NCBI GenBank assembly: GCA_022885665.1
Contig: JAGQDJ010000085.1
Location: forward strand, 186,001 to 250,000
From: Triops longicaudatus
Lineage: Eukaryota; Arthropoda; Branchiopoda; Notostraca; Triopsidae
Reading direction: 5' to 3'
Length of the DNA stretch: 64,000 nt
Position 1 is the first letter of the stretch; each line of letters begins with the position of its first letter. Below the pieces are notes generated by a model. That model did no database searches. It was not told the origin of the DNA and saw nothing but the letters and a program-made list of their open reading frames with translations. The position numbers and the translations under genes were made by a program. Below, one piece after another: positions 1 to 14,279 of this stretch.

Positions 1-1229
1 TATGATCGTGGTCACCGTATCCTATTATTTTCGGACAGTAATTCGCATATCACCTTTCCAACCAATTTCACGCTTGTCTGAAGGGCCTCTTCCGCACCCA
101 GGTTTCGCTTTGCGCGAAAAGCTGATCATAAAAACAAATCCAAACGAAGAGGAAATTCAGAATTGGAGTCTTAACTCTGAATTGTTGTATTTTTTACCCG
201 CTCTGTTATAGTATTAGCATCGTCTTGTGAATAAAATGAGATCGTAGGAGAAAGAAAGAAACCAAACAATAAAATTAAAAAAGGAGTAAAAGAAAATCTG
301 ATGCTACTGAAAAGTGTCAAACCAAGTGTCATTAGTGAAGTGTCAAGAAACATCCAGAAAACGTACGAAATTGACAACAAACTGTGCGTTGTAGATAAAG
401 TGTAAAATATTGACAATAACTATGATAATACAAAATGTCGTTTTTGCAGTTCAAATTTGTCCACAGATTTATATATCAAGTCCATTCTCGAATTGCACAA
501 ACTCAAGATCACATTTCTTCACAAAAGTTGACTCTTGCCTTTCAGAAGATAGTTGGTACATTTCTTTTTTGCTTTTTTTGAATATGTATGGCTTAATTCT
601 TACTCAGTGTAGGCTTGAAAGAGACAACCTGGCATTCGTCGTTATATTTTCTCCCTTGATACCGAAATTCAGAAAAATTCAAAAGCAGGGCATCCGATTC
701 CACGCGTCGGTTCAGTTCCGATGAAGCCATGGGAAAAGACAAGATTATCATCCAGCGAAGATACCTATCCTGTCATTCGGGAAATGGAAAATCTTCTTCC
801 GATTTCCTATTGTAAAAACTCCCGGTTAGGATCATATCCGGCTAAAAAGCCTTCTCTGGCTGCAATGCTCCACAGAGCACCAATCGTCTATCTTTTTTTT
901 ATTTTCAATTTTTTTATATTCGATGAGTCTCGCAGTCTTCTCTGGAGGAGATTATGCACGGTTGGCAAACGACGAAGGTGATCATCACAATGGGAATGCA
1001 TTATAGCATTGGACGAACAATAAGCTTACACCATCCTTTTCATCGCTAATAGTCAGCAAAAGGAACTGCTTTTTCTCTGCCATTAGCGTTCTTTGTATCC
1101 AAAATCGTTATACGTTGGAAACTGTCCTGCTTTTAAATATTTACCACTCTCTTCTCATTTTTCTTTTTTTTTTGGTGCCGTTTCTATTCTTTCTTTTTCT
1201 GTTTTCCTACCTTTTTATTATGACGGTCT

Positions 1230-1276
1230 GTAAAAACGCTAAAAGAAGGTAAAAACGCTAAAAAGAAGGTAAAAAG
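1230..1276. repeat. Short tandem duplication, about 20-base unit
   Basis: GTAAAAACGCTAAAAGAAG is repeated with one extra A, and a partial third copy follows (GTAAAAAGAG). No function is apparent. Confidence 0.75.
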
Positions 1277-4200
1277 AGCCATGTTAGTGCATTTCGAGTT
1301 GTAGTCTATATAGTAGAAAATATTTACACTTAAGTGTAACCTCATTACGTGACCAAAACGCTTTCAAAATCCTCCCGTATCTTTCATTGAAGACGCTTTT
1401 TCGCTCTTATCGGTCTCGAAAAACTTTTTACAAGTCCTTCTAGCTTGCTAGGAACGTGTGTTATGTAGTACTTCCTTTTTCTTTCCAAAACTTTCCTTGT
1501 GTGGACCAAGCTTAAGCTTTTTCCTTGAATGAAAAAATCCAAGAAACGAGGGGTGTGATGTCATGATTCGTATAACAAGCACGCGTGATAAGAAATTCTG
1601 GACCGGGCAACAAATGATTAAAAAATATTATAAAAAGAATTCCAGTTCACCTCGAATTAACCCATTTTTCTTGAGTGCTTTTCATTTTCTTTTGTAATAG
1701 AGACGTGTCTGTATGAGTAACAGCACCCTGTGGTTTCAAGCGTAGATTTTAAGTATGCGTTAGGGAAACATAAAACTGATAAAGTTGAGAAAAGGCGACA
1801 GAAGTAGCCGTTTTTTTGGGCTTGTCCTTTGCTCACGTAATGTGCGTAGCGGACAAAATCATCCCAGTGACTGTCAAGCCTTGAAAGTCGAAAATTTATA
1901 CATACGAAACTCAGTGGGGGGATGAGAGAATCTGTTGCGAGAAATTCGTGAAAAATTCTGCCGTGGAAGGGGCGACAACGTAATCACATTCATGTGTCAC
2001 CTTTTTCCTTAGGGTTATCCCCAGGTGGTCATTCTCTCCCTTTTCAGGAAACAGAATAACAAAAAGGAGTCCCCAAGATGTAGAGGCTTTTATTAGAAGG
2101 GTTCGCTTTTCCTAACGCAACACCCAAAACTTTTTGGCGCTCATTGACTTCCCATAACAACACACATTCAGCACTCCTATGCTTGAGACGTGAAGTTTGG
2201 AGTTCGTGCCCTCAAGGGGCCCCAAGCCGCCCTAAAGTGGAGGACTGGAGAAGTAGCGGTTTAAGGTTTAAACCACCTGTAACTGAGAGAGCCAACTCCA
2301 GTTGCATTTCAGCGTTCTAGCTTTACGCTTGGCGCCAAAGGACGTACAGTGAGCGCGAAGTTGTTAATCCGTTCAGTCCTGGGAGCAAAAGCTTCTGGAG
2401 CAAAGCTGTCTTTCAAGCAACCAAGCGTGATACTTTTCAGTGTGATTTGTATAGGATTGCCAATGTTTGCTTACGGAACACAATGCACCGTAATTTAAGA
2501 GAAAAAGTGTAGAACGTGTTTGTAGTTTGAAAGTTTAATATTCTTTCGGATATTTACGACATATTAAGGGAGTCCATGTGAATCGTAAGTCTTGACTTTT
2601 CTGGTGTGCTTGTCCAATTTTTAAATGAATGCCTGCCGTGTTTGTGTGCGTAGAGTAGCGCCATAAAAGTCTTAAAGTTGGTGAAAAACATGTTTCTCCT
2701 TCATGGGTTGTCTTACAGGGAGTTATATAGATTAAATTGGTAGCGCCCATGCAAACTTTTTGGGGGTGCTGTCTAATTTACAGGCAAGCAATATCTATGG
2801 AAAGCAACCTTTGCTGTCCTATCGCTAAGTAACCGTTACACTACACTATAGGAAATCAAAACTCATAAATCCTACAGTTTTCTCGCCGTGATGGAACGAC
2901 CTCCCCTGACGTCCTCGATGCTCTTGTATGCACAATGAAACATTTAGATGCTTCTTTACTTTAGTTAGGTTCCACTTCCATTTTTGTTACGAAAATTTCA
3001 AGCTTCAGAAAGGAATCCAGGCCACTTTGAATTTGCGTAATAATTACTTTCTCGAACCAATTTTTGAAACATACTACACGAGTGAGGAATTTGTATGCTG
3101 TTTTTAATCCAGTACACGGTTTTTCTTCAAAGATAACGGTGTAAAATGTTCTATTGAAGCTTTAAATTCGTTGTTTATGCGATATGAGTGGTAAGGATTG
3201 TCAAGTTCGCACCAGACACCTTGAAGAAACGTGATTTGAACTTTGGGTTAGAGAAGAATTCAAAACGAAATACAAGGCCAGGGCAGCAGAGTTTATAAAA
3301 ACGAGCCTTCTAAAAAAGCGAAAAAATAAAATAAAAAAGACGTGGTCATAAGATGTGCCATGCATAGATAATGACGCCAGGAGCTAAGGCGAGCCATTAC
3401 GACGTGAAAGACTAGCCGTGTCATAAAAGAACAGTCTCGCTTTCTTTTTGCTTCGTTTTGCAGGGCTTTCGCAGCGTTAAAACAGCAAATAGGGGGGTTA
3501 GACTTTCTGTACCTGATCTCCTTTCGCTGTCTGACGCGTCAAATTTCTTCGCAGTTTTTTTTGTGCATTTTTTAATAACATTCTTACGTTATCTTGTCTG
3601 AAATTCGCAACCAGGGTGATCATCTTTGCGGGTTTAAATTAAGTTCGTCCAAAGAGTGTGTAAATTGACGCTGCCTTACAGACTGTGCGGCGTTAGAAAT
3701 CAGGCAAGTAGAGACCTGATCCGATTTCTTTGCGAAACACCCCGACTCGACAACGATTTTTCCATGCCATCGTTAACTCATATCCTATGTATCGTATAAT
3801 AGCAGGCTCTGTGTTATGTAACCGAGACTTGCTAGGGATGTCGTATACAGGCCAAAAGGCAATATGAAAAAGTCATTATAGAACCGCGAGTGGAGCAGAG
3901 CAATCCCAAGATTCTTCGGAATGTTCCACTTCCCATGCAAAATAACCTTTCGACCCGCCGATGTCACAACAACCTGCTGCGTAGCATGACAGTTTCCAGT
4001 TCAACTACATATCTATATTTTTTTAATGCCACCCTACGATATAGTCTTGCTGTGGGACGTTTTTTCCTTGTCTTGAGAAATTTTCGAAAGACAGACGATT
4101 TTTCAAAAGGCAGAGCCGATTTTGACGTCCTGCTTGATTTCGCTGTTGGGCCTATAGGAGGGACTTAGAACCTGTGATTAATTTATCAATTCAAAATATG

Positions 4201-7200
4201 ACCCTGAAGGGCTTATATCAGTTTTGGAAGGCTTCTTTGCCCGTCCTGGGAACGGAAGCCATCTGGCTTTTGTATCTAATAACGCATTGTCGAAGGTGAG
4301 CTCTTCAAGAGCAAAGGCCTTTTTCTCCAAAGCGTTCTTTTTTGTTTTTGTTGCTGAGTTTCTCCATAACACTTACACTGTCCACCTGGGCGAGCTTTCG
4401 GGCTAGATTGATTTACTCTCCTTGGCATTGCTGCCGCAAAAGATGCCTTCTTGTCGGGTTTCTGAACATGAGCTCATTGGCATTCAGTTGCCGCTTCGCT
4501 TTTTGCATCTTCAGGGCCAACTGGTCATCTCCACAGGCTTTCGGTGTCTGTCTCAATTGAAATGCACTGGAAGCAGGCGCTCATTACAAAACGCGTAACC
4601 AGAGCCTACCCATTTAACAAAGCTAACCCAACTGTGCTGTCATGAGCATTCAGGATTTTTCAGTTAAATCCCCACCAGATCCCGGGAGGCTTACCAACAG
4701 AAATCTCCATTAGAGGGGTGTAGGGGGTTGAAACGGACTCCCTCATTGTCGTGAAGGTGGCTACAACTTGCAACCGTTTTCTTTGTAGCAAAAGGGGACA
4801 AACATGTGGTGGTGGGAGGGTTAGACACTTTTTCAGGAGGCTTAAGCTCCCAAGTATCATGCAATTCACGTGTTTTTCTGGGTCATGAATCCCAACGCGA
4901 AAGAGAGATAAGAAAGAAAGAAGAGCTTATGGCTTATGGCTTCTGGAAAAAAGGCCGAGCTCACACCTTTTGCCCCCATGTGCTTCTTCAAGTATTGGTT
5001 GTCTCTGCAGGATTACGAGGTGTCAAACACCCCAGGTGGGCCCTTTTCCAGCGTTTGTGGCTTTTTACATACGTGTGATTTCCATACTGCAAGGGAAACA
5101 CGAACTAGGAGAGAATAATACATTGAAAATAAAAAATACAGAAATTATAAAAAGTTCGAAAGTTTCTAAGTTGTTTCGTTTCTCAGGTGGGGTAATAGAT
5201 ATTCACTGATTTAAACCTTTTCTCACGTGGGGATTGGAAATTTACGGTACAAAATGAAGAAATTTCGTGCGATGCAAAAAGCTGTGGACACATGCTGAGG
5301 ATTGGCCACAGCGGATGTGCACAACACTACCCGTAGTGGTCAACAGAGCCTCGACAGTTCATGAAGGAACTCAGGAAGTCGTTATTGATGGTTTTTAGTG
5401 AGAAGCTTGAGCCCTTTTTATCTTCTTGTTATATGTACTTCCCTTTTTTGCTGGACAAATGGCCATTTTAGGGTAGAAAGGGTGGAAGGAATTATCGGGG
5501 GTGGTTTTGGAACAAAAACCTCAAAACAGAAAGAAAGGGAATTACAACCGTTCCTTTTCTTCAAGGTGTAGCACGGTAGCGGGAAACGTAGTTAGGTGCT
5601 CGCTGACTCAGGAAAAAGGTGTTTTCCAACTTCCGGAGACTGTGAAGATTAACTATATCCCCTAATGTTAGTGTCTTCCCCCTTTTGAGCCAGAGTATAA
5701 AATTTTAACTCTTCCATAATGGCACTGGGGGAAAAGCATTGTTGCACATGAGTAAGTTTGGATGGCGTGGGAATGCTCTGGTAAGACGAGCGAGGTAATA
5801 GGAAGGGAAAGACGAAGCGTTTTTCTTTCTTTTTGCGCTCCAAGGAAGATGTGTTACTTTTCTTGCGTCTGCTGAACGCAGATTCATTAATCAGTGCGGG
5901 CAACCAGGCTGAAAAACAAGAAGAGTTGGGAAGGGTAAAAAATTGTTCCAATTAGGAAGGTAACGAGCTGTGTTATTGGTGGCCCAAGTGTTTGGGAAAT
6001 GCCAAAACGGAACAATGCGCTCTTAAAGAGAAAGCTCCCCCCTTTCTAATGCAGTTGGCCACAGTAAGTTGCAAAGAAATGGAATTAGGGGTAGACAATT
6101 AACCGCTTCAAAGGCAACCGGATTTTGCTAAGATTTTCTTTTGGATTGTTTATAATCTTGCTGTATAAGATTAAAAAAGGTGTAATGTAATTTTTTTCAT
6201 GTATGTTGCTGACTCGTCTGGCGGGAGCTTTACTTGCTGCCGTTCAAAACAATTACATAGTGGAAAGAAAAGCATGAATCAATTTTGTCCACGGTAGTAC
6301 TAGTATATTTGTTTCGTTTGAATAATTTTTACTTTATAATTGATTTTGATCACGTATTTTAGTATTAGGATTTAGCCAACCGTACATTTTAACGTAAACA
6401 ACAAACGTGTTCTACATTATGTAAAAAAATCAAGAAATAAACATTTAAATTAACGGTCATTTAAAAAGTGCTGGGTTTGTGGATTTTTTCTAGTAACCTA
6501 AGCTCTTTTGGAGCGTTTCATTCACGTAACGACAGCTCATTACACATTTACGCAGCACCAAAAATTTTATAATTATTATTCGAGGCAGTTTTTATGTTTC
6601 TAATCTGTAATTTAGGTGATTTAAGTTTATTTTTCATTTAATCATTTTAATTTTGTAAATTTTAATTTTGTATTTAATAATTTCTGTAGTTTTAACCTCT
6701 TTTGTGTGCTTTGCGTACTGCGTACTCGTGTGTGAGTTCCGCACCTAATTAACATTCAGAAAGCCCCAATCTAAATCATTTGTGACTTGCGCTATCGAGA
6801 TTTGCAGGCTTGGCGAATACTTGTCCGAAAGAATCAGGTAAAGCCGGTGAAGCTGGTTTCGCACGCCTGGCAATCTCGCTTGTTTGACTTGGCATGTTTG
6901 GCACCAGGTAAAAGGTGTGTCAAGGCTTTTTAACTGTCGGTTGTGCTCTGCTCGCGGAAAGCACCTCACCCTGGTTAATTGAAGACTTAATGCCGGGATA
7001 AACAGTTGTGGTAAACTTCTTAATTCTCTGGGTTCCCGCCAAGCAGCCCACGAAAGGCACTCTTTCTTGCCCCAGCCGCGAGCAGCAAATTAAAAACAAG
7101 AAATTCATAAAAATATGGCGTGCCAACAAGTCGTAAGCTTTCTCTCTCTTCTCCCTCCACCCCCCCCCCCTTTAGGGGAAAAAAAAAATTCGGTGTTATC

Positions 7201-9809
7201 AAGCTTCTCAGTTGGTGCACCAGATCCCCAAAAGGACTTTTTGAAAAGTTGAAGAACAAAACATACTTTGCATGTCCCGTGTCGAATTAAGCCTTTGTTT
7301 TCTTTTCGTCTTGTACAGTTTGACGTGCTGGTGGCAGCAACTTGTAACTAAATGCATTTTCCCATCGCCTTTCTTCTCTCTTTCCAATTTTTGAGTCGTA
7401 TCTTTTCTCGCCATCTCACGCACTAACTCATTTCGCATGTCGCCTATCTCCATACATTACAACTGATCCATGGCTAATAGAGTAAAGACGGTCTTTTTTG
7501 TCTTCGTCACGATGACACATTACACGCACAAAAAGAGTACACTGTGTCATCACACATGTCAAAAGCCGTGTTCTAATCCAAAGCGCCATGCGTACGGCTC
7601 ATAACGAGCAAGACATTACGACCCATTGAAAAAAAAACACGAGGAAAGAAAAGCAAGGGAAGCAATGCGTATAACAAGCTCTGGCGGGAAAAGAAACGGA
7701 CTACGCAAATTGCCACCACGGAAGAGAGCATCCTTGAGAAATTTGGCCCCCCAATTTCTTTCAACCCACACCCTTTTTCCTTGAGCAGGCTTGTGTGTTC
7801 TCCACAGCACTCACACATACCGTAGCACTTTTTGCCAGCTCTCTCCCGTTAACCGTTTCTTTTTCATAATGAGATGCCAAGTCTTGGCAAGACCTGCATC
7901 ACGTCCTCCACAAAACGAGTGACTAATGATTCAGATCCATTGAGAAATTGAAATGGGGAGAAACCTTGAGCTTTTCACTAAGGGGTTAATGGAATGAGGC
8001 TTATTGGATGAAAAGAACGATAGCAAAGGGGGCCAAAGAAAAACTTGTAAAACTTTGATGGATGGCCCGACAACGGATTGGGGCAAAAAGCTTATGATTT
8101 CTTGTGCCAGCGAGAACCTTTCGGTATAATTAGCTTCATTCACTCTCTTTGCCTCAAAATTAGGGAACTGTACCCTAAAAAGGGGATTTGGCGTTCCAAA
8201 ATTCTCACCTCCAGCCTCCTTTTGTTGGCCAACCTTGTAGTTAGCGCTTACATACCTAAATCCTCTTAAGTATGCTGTGTTTCTCTTATTTAGTCATGTA
8301 AGAACGTAACGGAGCACTTTTAGCTCAGCTGGGGACACTCTTAATTTTCCCTTTTAGGCTGGAAAAAACCAACGACTCATTTTACCTGTGAAGAGGTCAA
8401 TAGGGGTCGTGCGTGAGACCTGTCGTCCCGCTAGGACCATGACTTATTCCCTATTGTTTCCCATTTTTATGTTAAAAAGAGGGTAGGGAGAATAGCGTGC
8501 CAGTTTCAAAGGCACTGGGAAGATTGGAGACCAGCGAGTGGAAGAGAAAAGAGAGTTGAACTTCGTGACAGGTTCCTATAGGTTTCTTCACACCTCGAAA
8601 CTCGCTAGGAAAAGAGTGTGGAGTCGATATCGTTAAGTTTATCGAGCCTATTAGTCAAGCAGTCACCGGGCGCAGCATGCCATCCATTTTTCATACACTT
8701 GATCTCCCTCGATTCCGAAAGCTCACACCAGGACTTGTCAGCTTCCTCGTTTTGGGCAAGGGAAAGAAGCCACCTTGAGAAAAATGTATACAACCAAACG
8801 CAATATGTATGTTAGGTAAAGATTTGGCGGACCCTGCGGATTCTCAATTGAACTGTCAACTGATGCGTTCTGTGTTGCGTTTTAACGAAAAGAACCAGGT
8901 CACATTATTACACAGAACGCGGCTTTTCTGACCCCCACTCATCCTTCCAACGCCCACCAAGATTCCTCTTGTTTTTATTGTCTTGCAAGCTTGTTATACG
9001 CATGATGGATAGGCACCCGTTTGGAAAGCTCATCATCAGTTAAATTTTAAGGCTTGTAGCAAACCCGTGTTCTGGTCCAGTCCGAAACAACACAAAAACC
9101 TGAAGAATCTCAATGGGTCCAAGACGGTATCCAACGCGTGACAAATGAATTCAAAGCTGCTTACAGACATCTCACAGTTCAGTACTTCTGCTGTACCTTT
9201 AGGATCGCTTCATTTACTTGCACAATAAATGAATAGTAGAGCACATGATCTGGGAATTGGCAAAAGGGACGTCCCCCCCCCCCCGAGGTCGAATTTTTTT
9301 CGCAAACCGTCGTTCCATCTCACTTAACATACAAATGACCTGAAAGGCGAGCCAGGTCAGGTCAAGTTTTAAACTTAGTTCAACCTTGAATCCTTTTCAC
9401 CCTTGCTATTCGCGACAGCTGATTTTCTGCGCTGTGGGCAATGTTATCCTGGTGGGTAGGCTATTTTGAGTGCTTGTGCCCTGCTAATGCGACTTGCATG
9501 TTTGCGTAACGCGAATTTGTTACAGCGTGATGGTATGATTATGGAAAATTCATTTAGAACGTGAATCTTTGAATTTCCATGTGCCTTGGTCTTATTAGTA
9601 TGCAATTTTTGCCCTTATATTTTGTAGATGCACTGTCGTGACGTTTTTTTTTTTTTAAATAATCGTACGGTCAAATCTTGTTTGCTTCGTTGTCACACTT
9701 TTATCCTATTGTGAAAAATAGGAAAGGTTGAAGTTATTGTTATATTACCACTCGAAACGAACTACTAAAAAAACAGACATAAAACCAGTGAACCATTAAA
9801 TGAGCCGTT

Positions 9810-9825
9810 AACCGTTTAAACGGTT
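9810..9825. repeat. 16-bp perfect palindrome
   Basis: AACCGTTTAAACGGTT is fully self-complementary, with a GTTTAAAC core. It could be a paired protein-binding site or chance; no neighbouring gene start supports a role. Confidence 0.6.
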
Positions 9826-10700
9826 CAGTGAGCATTGACACGTTTTGTTTATATGCAAAGTGCAGTGGCAAGCTAAAGTGCTAAGTTTACTGTTTTTCAT
9901 TCCCCGGTAAATTAAGTCAAAATGCTGAATCGAATTCGGAGCTGTTGTCTATTATATTGGAATAACTGCTATTATGGTTTAAGTGTCATATTCCTTGCTT
10001 TCCTGTCGGTAACTACTTCTCTGACAACACGTGTCAAGCAAAGTAACAAAACGCGAATTTTCTTCAAGTATCTGTTAAAAAATATATTTATGTAGCAAAA
10101 TAACTTTATTCGCACCACTTTTATACGTCTTTTTATATGCATTTGGTATTTTTTGTTTATGAGCGTTTAATTTGTAATGATAGGCATTATTAATTAATTT
10201 TAAACTTTGTTAAATATAATTTGTTTTAGGTGGGTTAAATATAATTTAATTCACCACGGGCATGTGTCTGCGGTGCCACATGTGCCGCAATCACTTTTAG
10301 CGAGGAATAGTTGAAAAGTGTTAAACAGAGAAAGTGATTGTATTCTTTGTTCTAAACTCGAAAGAATAGCGCGTTCAGAAGTTCTGTAATACGACCCCTG
10401 CTTTGGAATTGGGCAAAGCATGTGTGATAATCTTATGGCTCTGGCATATTATATCATAGTATCGTTTAGCAATAGCCCGGTCCTAACTGCTGTCTCGAAA
10501 ACGATGCCTTTTCGCTTGTAAAAGGTTTTTCGTGTTTCACGTTTATGGTTTTCCCAGCTTTCACGTTTTAAGGCAGTTGAAACGCAATCGAAGTTATAGA
10601 AGACCGCTGCGCTTTAACAAACCAGGGTCGCTTAAAGGCTATCTCGAAGCTCACTCTCGAACTGCCTATGCTGATCATCAATATCCCTCCTCGGTAAATT

Positions 10701-10767
10701 TATAAATGGTGCTCTGACATTGGAGAGATTGCAGAATCCGCCAATATTTAGATTAGAACGCGGCAGG
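10701..10767 (+). promoter_or_regulatory. Possible TATA box and non-coding first exon donor
   Basis: TATAAAT at 10701-10707 is followed by a short stretch ending in CGGCAG|GTAAGC (donor at 10767), and a full CRE-like TGACGTCA lies at 10781-10788. Together they could mark a short untranslated first exon for a Kif26 transcript that splices into exon A or B. Each element is short and common, so this is only a candidate. Confidence 0.15.
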
Positions 10768-13700
10768 TAAGCAGCCCACCTGACGTCACATGCCTCTCTC
10801 TTTCGACCGTCGAGGTTTATTACCTTCTGCAGGTTCTCGCAAAAGATTTACACCGAACGATGAATTGGCTAACTGGTATCATTAAGACAGTCGGGTCCTT
10901 ATTGACTTGTTCTTCCACCAACGGTGCTCGGGTAATTGAGTTAACACAACAGGTAACGCATGCGAGAAGACAAAGTTTGGAGAATCTCCTATGTTGGTTA
11001 ATGAGCTTTACTGGGGGAAAGATGAAAAAGGGTGGAGGGCATGCAACAAGCTTTGAAACTTTCATGCAGCTTGACAAACTTGTTAAGAAAAATCCGTGAT
11101 TGTCACCGTGATAACCGCTTTAGGAAAAGTATTGAGGATCAGCGAAGCCACGCGAGAACTTACGGAACCCAAACGCATTTTGTCTGCTATCACTTGTAAA
11201 AGACAGGACGACAGAAACCGCGAAAAGGCACACAAGCCTAACCGGCTCGTTAACTTAACAATGTCTTGGTGTTCAAACTGTCATCAACCTCTCTTCTGTA
11301 TTTTTTCTTTTGGAGAGGGCAAGCATCCGAAAAACCCCATGAAAATCCTCGTACCCTAACTTGGCATCTGTACATCTGACCTCAGCAGGCTTGTGCGTTT
11401 GTCCCACGTTTACCATATACAAAACGTCGTAGCACATTCTTGCCTAAACGGAAACATGAAGGATTGTCACCGTTTACAGCATGGGAGCTGCCAACATTGT
11501 ATAAAAAAAAGGAAAAAAAATCGAGCGAAAGGCGAAGACAATTCAAGCGTTTAGTCCTGGCTCAGTTTTGAACAGAGAGTTGCATTTTAGGCTGTCAAAA
11601 CTCGCTTGGTTTCGTTCACAAGCCCAGAAACTGGAATGCTAAACCTAATTGAGCACCTCGCTCAGTGATCCCTGCTGCATACTAAACAGCAAAATACACA
11701 AACGGCGATGCTGTCTTGTCTCGCAACAAACGATAACACTACGACAGATTATAAGTCTCGTACGTTTGTTTGCTTGAACAGGTCTTGGATTCTTTTTATT
11801 CGCGTATTTATGTTTTCTTTATTTTTAATTCGCATCAGTCCCCATAAGGCAAAGCATTCAGCACAGTAGTATGTAACTCCTTTTTTTTCAGATGACCTCC
11901 CACTCCTCCATTCCTTTTTGGGATAACTGGATCTAATACATAGTAAAAAGAGTCATTACAAATTCTAATTGATGAACTGCCGAGCTTTGAGTTACAAGCT
12001 TTCGATTTTAATTCAAGTAGAATACAAGAAAATGCAAGGTCGACAAGTTTCCTTGCTCTCATTGGAATCAGACCACGCAGTCATTAGTCTGGGAAATTTT
12101 CGCACAGCTATCGATAGACGAATAGTTCCAAACAATGGGAAACGTGCACGAGGACGCGAGAGAGCGTTTTGTTCCAGGGAAAAAGCCACAACTCGCTAGA
12201 CATGGGGGGTGCCCTGGTCATAAAATGAAGCTTATCTATCTCGGTCAACTGAAACTAAAAGCCAAGTTATAGACGTCTGCGTCCATTATACGCATAGGGC
12301 AGTAAAATCCCCTCTCCTCACAGTCCCCACGTATGTATGAACAGAATATAGGTTTTATGACCCGCAACAAAGACCCGGGGACTTTAATTAACTCAGGAGC
12401 TTTTAGCGCATTTAAAACCTGCCAAACTTCACCAAGTGACAAAAGACATTCCGAAGCTACTACAGCGATACTAGTTTCCAGCGAGCCTGAAAACGCTTTA
12501 TTCGAAAACAGAGTAAACAGAAACATACCTCTGGTGTCATATTGCTTTCCACCAAATATAAATTTAAATTTAGGACAAATAAAAATATAAAGCAAAAGAG
12601 AAATTATTTAAAGGCGTTGAACAGTAAATGACACGCTATCTTATCGTTTTTCTGAAAATTGTGTGAAGTTTCAAGTTTCCGAAACTTTTAATGCAGAAGA
12701 AAGGAAAGGGGGAAAATTGAAGTTTCCTTTCCTACTTTACCCTGAAACTGTACCCGCCCCGGACATAGATCTTGTGGAAGGTGTAATTATTATCCGGGGT
12801 TATAAATATAAGGGGAGATCCTTTCCCCTTTTTCTAGTCTAGTTTTTTTTTTTTTCTTCTCGTTTTCACTCCGTTTAAGAACGTCAGAATTCATAAGAGC
12901 CAGTTTGAGGTGTCAAGAGGAAGATATATTATTTTACACTGTAAGGCAGAGAATACATTAATAGAAGCCACGCTTAGGAAACGGGATATCACACTCCAAT
13001 CTGGTTAATCTGCACCTTCGCAGGTCTGCTCTGCTGCCTACCTGTACTCTTTCCTGTCGTTAAAAAATCATGGGGTGCACAATTTCCGAAAAGGGAGAAA
13101 CGAGACACGAAAAGCTCTTTTTTTTTCGTCACTAAAAGATTCGCGCATCGTATTTACGTCCGTTTACCAAAAGGTAGGGAGAGACGTTTTTGTTTTCGGT
13201 TGGGGAAAAAGTCGTATAAATGTTGACAGAAGATTCGGGCAGCTTCTGCCGAGCAACACTGTAAGAGACGCTGCATGTTATTACGACACTTCAGGGAGTC
13301 TCAGTGCAATACTTCCCATGGCTTTTTTCAAAGTTGGCAACTTAACTGTAGACTGTTGTGCAGTGCATAGAGTGTAGTGTACACTAAAATGGGAGTCTGG
13401 TACCCATTTTACCCTCATTATCTATGCATTTCTGGGTTGTATCATTAAACTGGGGTCCCATCTGAGAGCTACACATAACAACCCCCTGAGTAAGAAAACT
13501 GGGTGGAGTTGGCTGAGATTCTCTTAAAGGTTGGCTTTGTATTGGAAACCAACCTTTGTGGTGGAATTTTAAGCGAGCCAGAGCACAAAATCAGAGCGAG
13601 AAGTGATCAAGTGTTTAAAAAAAGGACGTTGAGCCCTATGGAGGGGGTAATTTCCATAATTACAGTTCTGGTGGATGTGGTGGACACAGTACAGCGTATA

Positions 13701-14155
13701 AAGTTGGGCAACTCTGGCTGAATTGGGAGTACGGAGTGTGAAGCTCAGGCTCTTAATTTCTCTTGCCTTACAAGGCTTAGGAGTTTTGTTTTCTCTGCTG
13801 CTTTTTCTTTCCGTAGGAAAAAGGTGGACAAGAATCCTAATGTATACACAAGGAAGGGGGCTTTACGACTTCCAGGAGCTACGCTAGCCAATTTACTGTC
13901 ATTAGAATCCTTAGTACCCAGGTCTCTCTGCTGTAATCATCACCTGCAGAAGCCCGAAGACCGTTTGCTTTCTCTGTTAGCAGCAACCCAAGCCATCTAA
14001 CTGACGTCTTTTTCTTTCTTTCGTGAGGACTTTTTGGCTAATACTTGATCAGCATAAATCTTGCGTCCTAGAATGAAGTTAATAGCTTTTCATTCTTTAT
14101 GGCGCTTTATTTTATTTTCATTCCTCTTTTTTTTGTCTTGCGTGTGTGTTGCTAG

Positions 14156-14279
14156 AGTCCGCGGCCTGCAAAAACTGCCAGATCCCCAGGTGATACACCA
14201 GACAATTGAAGATAACGTGAAAGCTTGGATGTACGCCCAGCAAAGTTTGCATCATCATCATCAACAGCCACCGCCGAAC
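14156..14279 (+). CDS. Kif26: Kif26 exon A, N-terminal region
   Basis: This internal exon encodes residues 1-41 of the visible protein. It begins after a long pyrimidine tract ending in GCTAG (14151-14155) and ends at AAC followed by the strong donor GTAAGT at 14280. It ends in phase 0 and joins exon B, also phase 0, without breaking the frame. The peptide contains LPDPQVIHQTIEDNVKAW, then a four-histidine run and QQPPP. The V-I-H/K-A-W arrangement loosely resembles the segment between the two cysteine motifs in vertebrate KIF26 N-termini, but that match is weak. The acceptor could also be the next AG (exon start 14158). An ATG at 14073 in the same frame would give a hydrophobic leader, but that stretch is better read as the polypyrimidine tract. 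Confidence 0.6.

Larger units (their letters stand above)
1..14155. other. Non-coding region upstream of Kif26 exon A
   Basis: I see no coding sequence I can support in these 14 kb. Open frames are short, low in complexity, and lack matching splice sites or recognisable domains. It is most likely a 5' intron and/or upstream DNA of Kif26, since the conserved cysteine-rich N-terminus of the family is missing from the window. Contents: a small tandem duplication (1230-1276), AT-rich blocks around 6290-6690 and 9600-10250, C tracts at 7160-7170 and 9273-9284, a 16-bp palindrome at 9810-9825, a possible TATA/donor combination near 10701-10767, and a short hairpin with a T tract near 12810-12855. 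Confidence 0.7.

Noticed and set aside
11260..11330. W-C-x-x-C peptide resembling the KIF26 N-terminal cysteine motif
   Set aside because: Only a few residues match, no splice sites frame it, and the expected Leu-Lys-Arg-Gln-Ala helix does not follow.
14073..14155. ATG start with a hydrophobic, signal-peptide-like leader before exon A
   Set aside because: The hydrophobic residues come from translating a T/C-rich tract typical of a 3' splice site, and a secreted leader does not fit a kinesin-family protein.
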